Shown here in pieces: positions 62,360 through 64,000 of a stretch of DNA of 64,000 bases. Each line of letters opens with the position of its first letter. The first letter of the stretch is position 1. The DNA comes from Siniperca chuatsi. Taxonomy: Eukaryota > Chordata > Actinopteri > Centrarchiformes > Sinipercidae. The notes beneath the pieces were generated by a model. It was not told where the DNA came from and ran no database searches. It saw only the letters and a list, made by a program, of their open reading frames with translations. Where the stretch lies: contig NC_058044.1 of the NCBI RefSeq assembly GCF_020085105.1, positions 29,206,206 to 29,270,205 on the forward strand. The letters are read 5' to 3'. The position numbers were made by a program, and so were the translations under genes.

Positions 62360-62369
62360 AAAGGACACT

Positions 62370-62431
<62 letters not shown>

Positions 62432-62437
62432 TCCTTT
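62360..62437. repeat. (TA)n flanked by inverted AAAGGACACT arms
   Basis: About 28 TA units lie between AAAGGACACT and AGTGTCCTTT, making a 78-bp near-perfect palindrome. Confidence 0.9.
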
Positions 62438-63680
62438 ATAAATCTGTTATTGTATAGGTGTCATTTAATAATGCTGAATGGGCTCACTGAAAGAGCAGTG
62501 CAGTAAAATGCAAACACTCCCTTAAATTGCAGTGCGGATAGACCCGAGTGGCCAATTATTTACTGACATGACATTTAAAAAAATCTGAGGGATTAACAGC
62601 ATCAAACAGGTGGTGTAGTACATCATCTAAACACCAACTGACACTGCGTGGAAGTGAAGTCCCCCAGCATCACAGCTAGGGCACTATTAAAAATGCATCC
62701 AACTTCTGACTGGAAGAAGAGGACTTTGATGAGAAGTCTGTTTGATGTCTTGAATCGGCTTCACACCCACACCTCAAATCACCAGGCCTGTGTGCTGCAC
62801 CCACACACCCACTGCCAAAGTTCACCCGCTGAATACTGGAGATGCTGCAGTGATAACCATCTCATTAGCTGCTTCCTTAATGCCTTGGTTGTATGCATTT
62901 TATTCGCTGTGTCATTTCTTTTAAACAGGCTAGCTAGTGTTTGCAGTTCTTCAGGAAAACAGCATGGTTTGATCCAAAAACACACAAACGCATTTCCACT
63001 GTCAGTGTCAAATGTGCTGTGGCTGTTGTCACTATCAGCAGTTTTGGCAGTTACTACCAATTATTGACAAAATTCATATTTTGAAGAAGAGTCCGTTTAC
63101 CACCCAAATACCGTCATTTGATCACAACAGTGCTGATCAGACAGTACTGTACTTTAACTGATATGACGGAACCTGAAAACAAATTACACCTGACTGTGTG
63201 TGAACTCGCAATGCAGATCACAGGTGCTCTTCCATTCAGAGCAAATCAAAAAGTTTCAACCCTGGACACAGTTCTCTTTCACAGCCGAGGCTCACTCAAA
63301 CTGTGTAAGAGTGGGTGTCTGATAAAACAGTTGCTAAGTGTATTGCACATTAGGTAAGACCAAACTGGCTGGTGCAAACCCACTCTATCCATCACTGGTG
63401 TCGAATCTGCCCTTCACTTTTCATAGCCATAAGCAGCCTCGGCCAAAAGTGAATGTGATATATTTTTCTGCTCTATTTATAGGGAAATGATGTGATGGAA
63501 TAAACTGCAACAACTGGATGCAGGCACCGAGAGCTGGAGCTGCAATTACAAGCTCAGAGCAGGTTTATTTAAACAATAGGCAGGCAGGCAGGCAGGCTGC
63601 TGTCTGCAGCTGTGGGGCTGAAAATCTGTGTAACCTGCTGCTCCGGCTGCCTGTCACACCCCTCCCACTCCATGCCTGCA

Positions 63681-63707
63681 CAGCAGCAGCAGCAGCAGCA
63701 GCAGCAG
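63681..63707. repeat. (CAG)9 triplet repeat
   Basis: Nine uninterrupted CAG units, reading CTG on the pip4k2b strand. No supported coding frame covers it. Confidence 0.85.
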
Positions 63708-64000
63708 CTCACGACTTGGCTCCGGAACACTTCACCATGATTTATGATGGCAGACTGTTAACGCTGTGTGCTTTGAGTGAAAATGCACAACCCGCCATGC
63801 TATTTTGACAATCATTCCAGCTGCAGAGAGTTCAACGGATACACTTTAAATCCCCTACAAAACGCACGCTTCAGGCACAGCAAACCGCGGCTAGCTATCA
63901 AGGCAGCAGCAGTCAGCGACAAGCTGTATGAAAATGACCAGCTCGGTATAGAGTCAGCCAGAAGATTTCTGACAAAGCACACTACTAAATACTTGGCGAA

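Larger units (their letters stand above)
61173..64000. other. pip4k2b intron 1 (to the window edge)
   Basis: No exon matching the conserved N-terminus of the kinase is found, so this is probably intron 1, with the first exon to the right of the window. It holds an (TA)n hairpin (62360-62437), a GGCA run (63579-63597) and a CAG run (63681-63707). ORFs of 80-140 codons here have no family signal. Confidence 0.5.

Noticed and set aside
62648-63067. 139-codon plus-strand ORF in the first intron of pip4k2b
   Set aside because: No family signal, an opposing ORF over the same bases, and no splice sites. It is probably chance.

Overview
The window is vertebrate nuclear DNA, almost certainly from a ray-finned (percomorph-like) fish. 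The genes are split into short exons with GT-AG introns, gene density is high, and the spaces between genes are full of small non-autonomous DNA transposons (hAT-type, Tc1-type and TTAA-flanked elements), CA/GT microsatellites and one large minisatellite. There is no prokaryotic or viral gene organisation and no CRISPR array.

Layout, left to right. (1) 0-9 kb, minus strand: the start of an unrecognised charged coiled-coil protein gene running off the left edge (exons 1226-726 and 585-442), then a three-exon gene for an RS-rich protein resembling the N-terminal half of ZNF318 but ending before any zinc finger (7530-3827). (2) 11.1-19.4 kb, minus strand: a complete seven-coding-exon secernin gene, best called scrn2. 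(3) 19.4-31 kb: no gene seen; a 1.4-kb minisatellite of 42-bp units with a 378-bp higher-order duplication, an internally deleted Tc1 element and several inverted-repeat elements. (4) 31-37.9 kb, plus strand: sp6, a Buttonhead-box/three-zinc-finger transcription factor whose whole readable coding sequence is in one exon. (5) 41-49.5 kb, plus strand: cwc25 (spliceosome factor, nine exons) followed by psmb3 (proteasome beta-3, six exons). (6) 52.3-61.2 kb, minus strand: pip4k2b (phosphatidylinositol-5-phosphate 4-kinase beta), nine coding exons present and the first coding exon missing, probably beyond the right edge.

In human, SCRN2 and SP6 are neighbours, and so are PSMB3, PIP4K2B and CWC25, at two separate places on chromosome 17q (from memory). 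Here the two groups lie in one 50-kb stretch. That synteny supports the gene names and implies rearrangement in one of the lineages. The genes do not form a pathway: they serve transcription (sp6), splicing (cwc25), protein turnover (psmb3) and lipid signalling (pip4k2b), with a C69-type peptidase relative (scrn2).

Exon boundaries were read by eye from splice signals and checked for reading phase. The scrn2, cwc25, psmb3 and pip4k2b models stay in frame across every junction. I found no evidence of a wholly new biological system. The most unusual structures are the nested minisatellite at 20.2-21.74 kb and the zinc-finger-less ZNF318-like gene.
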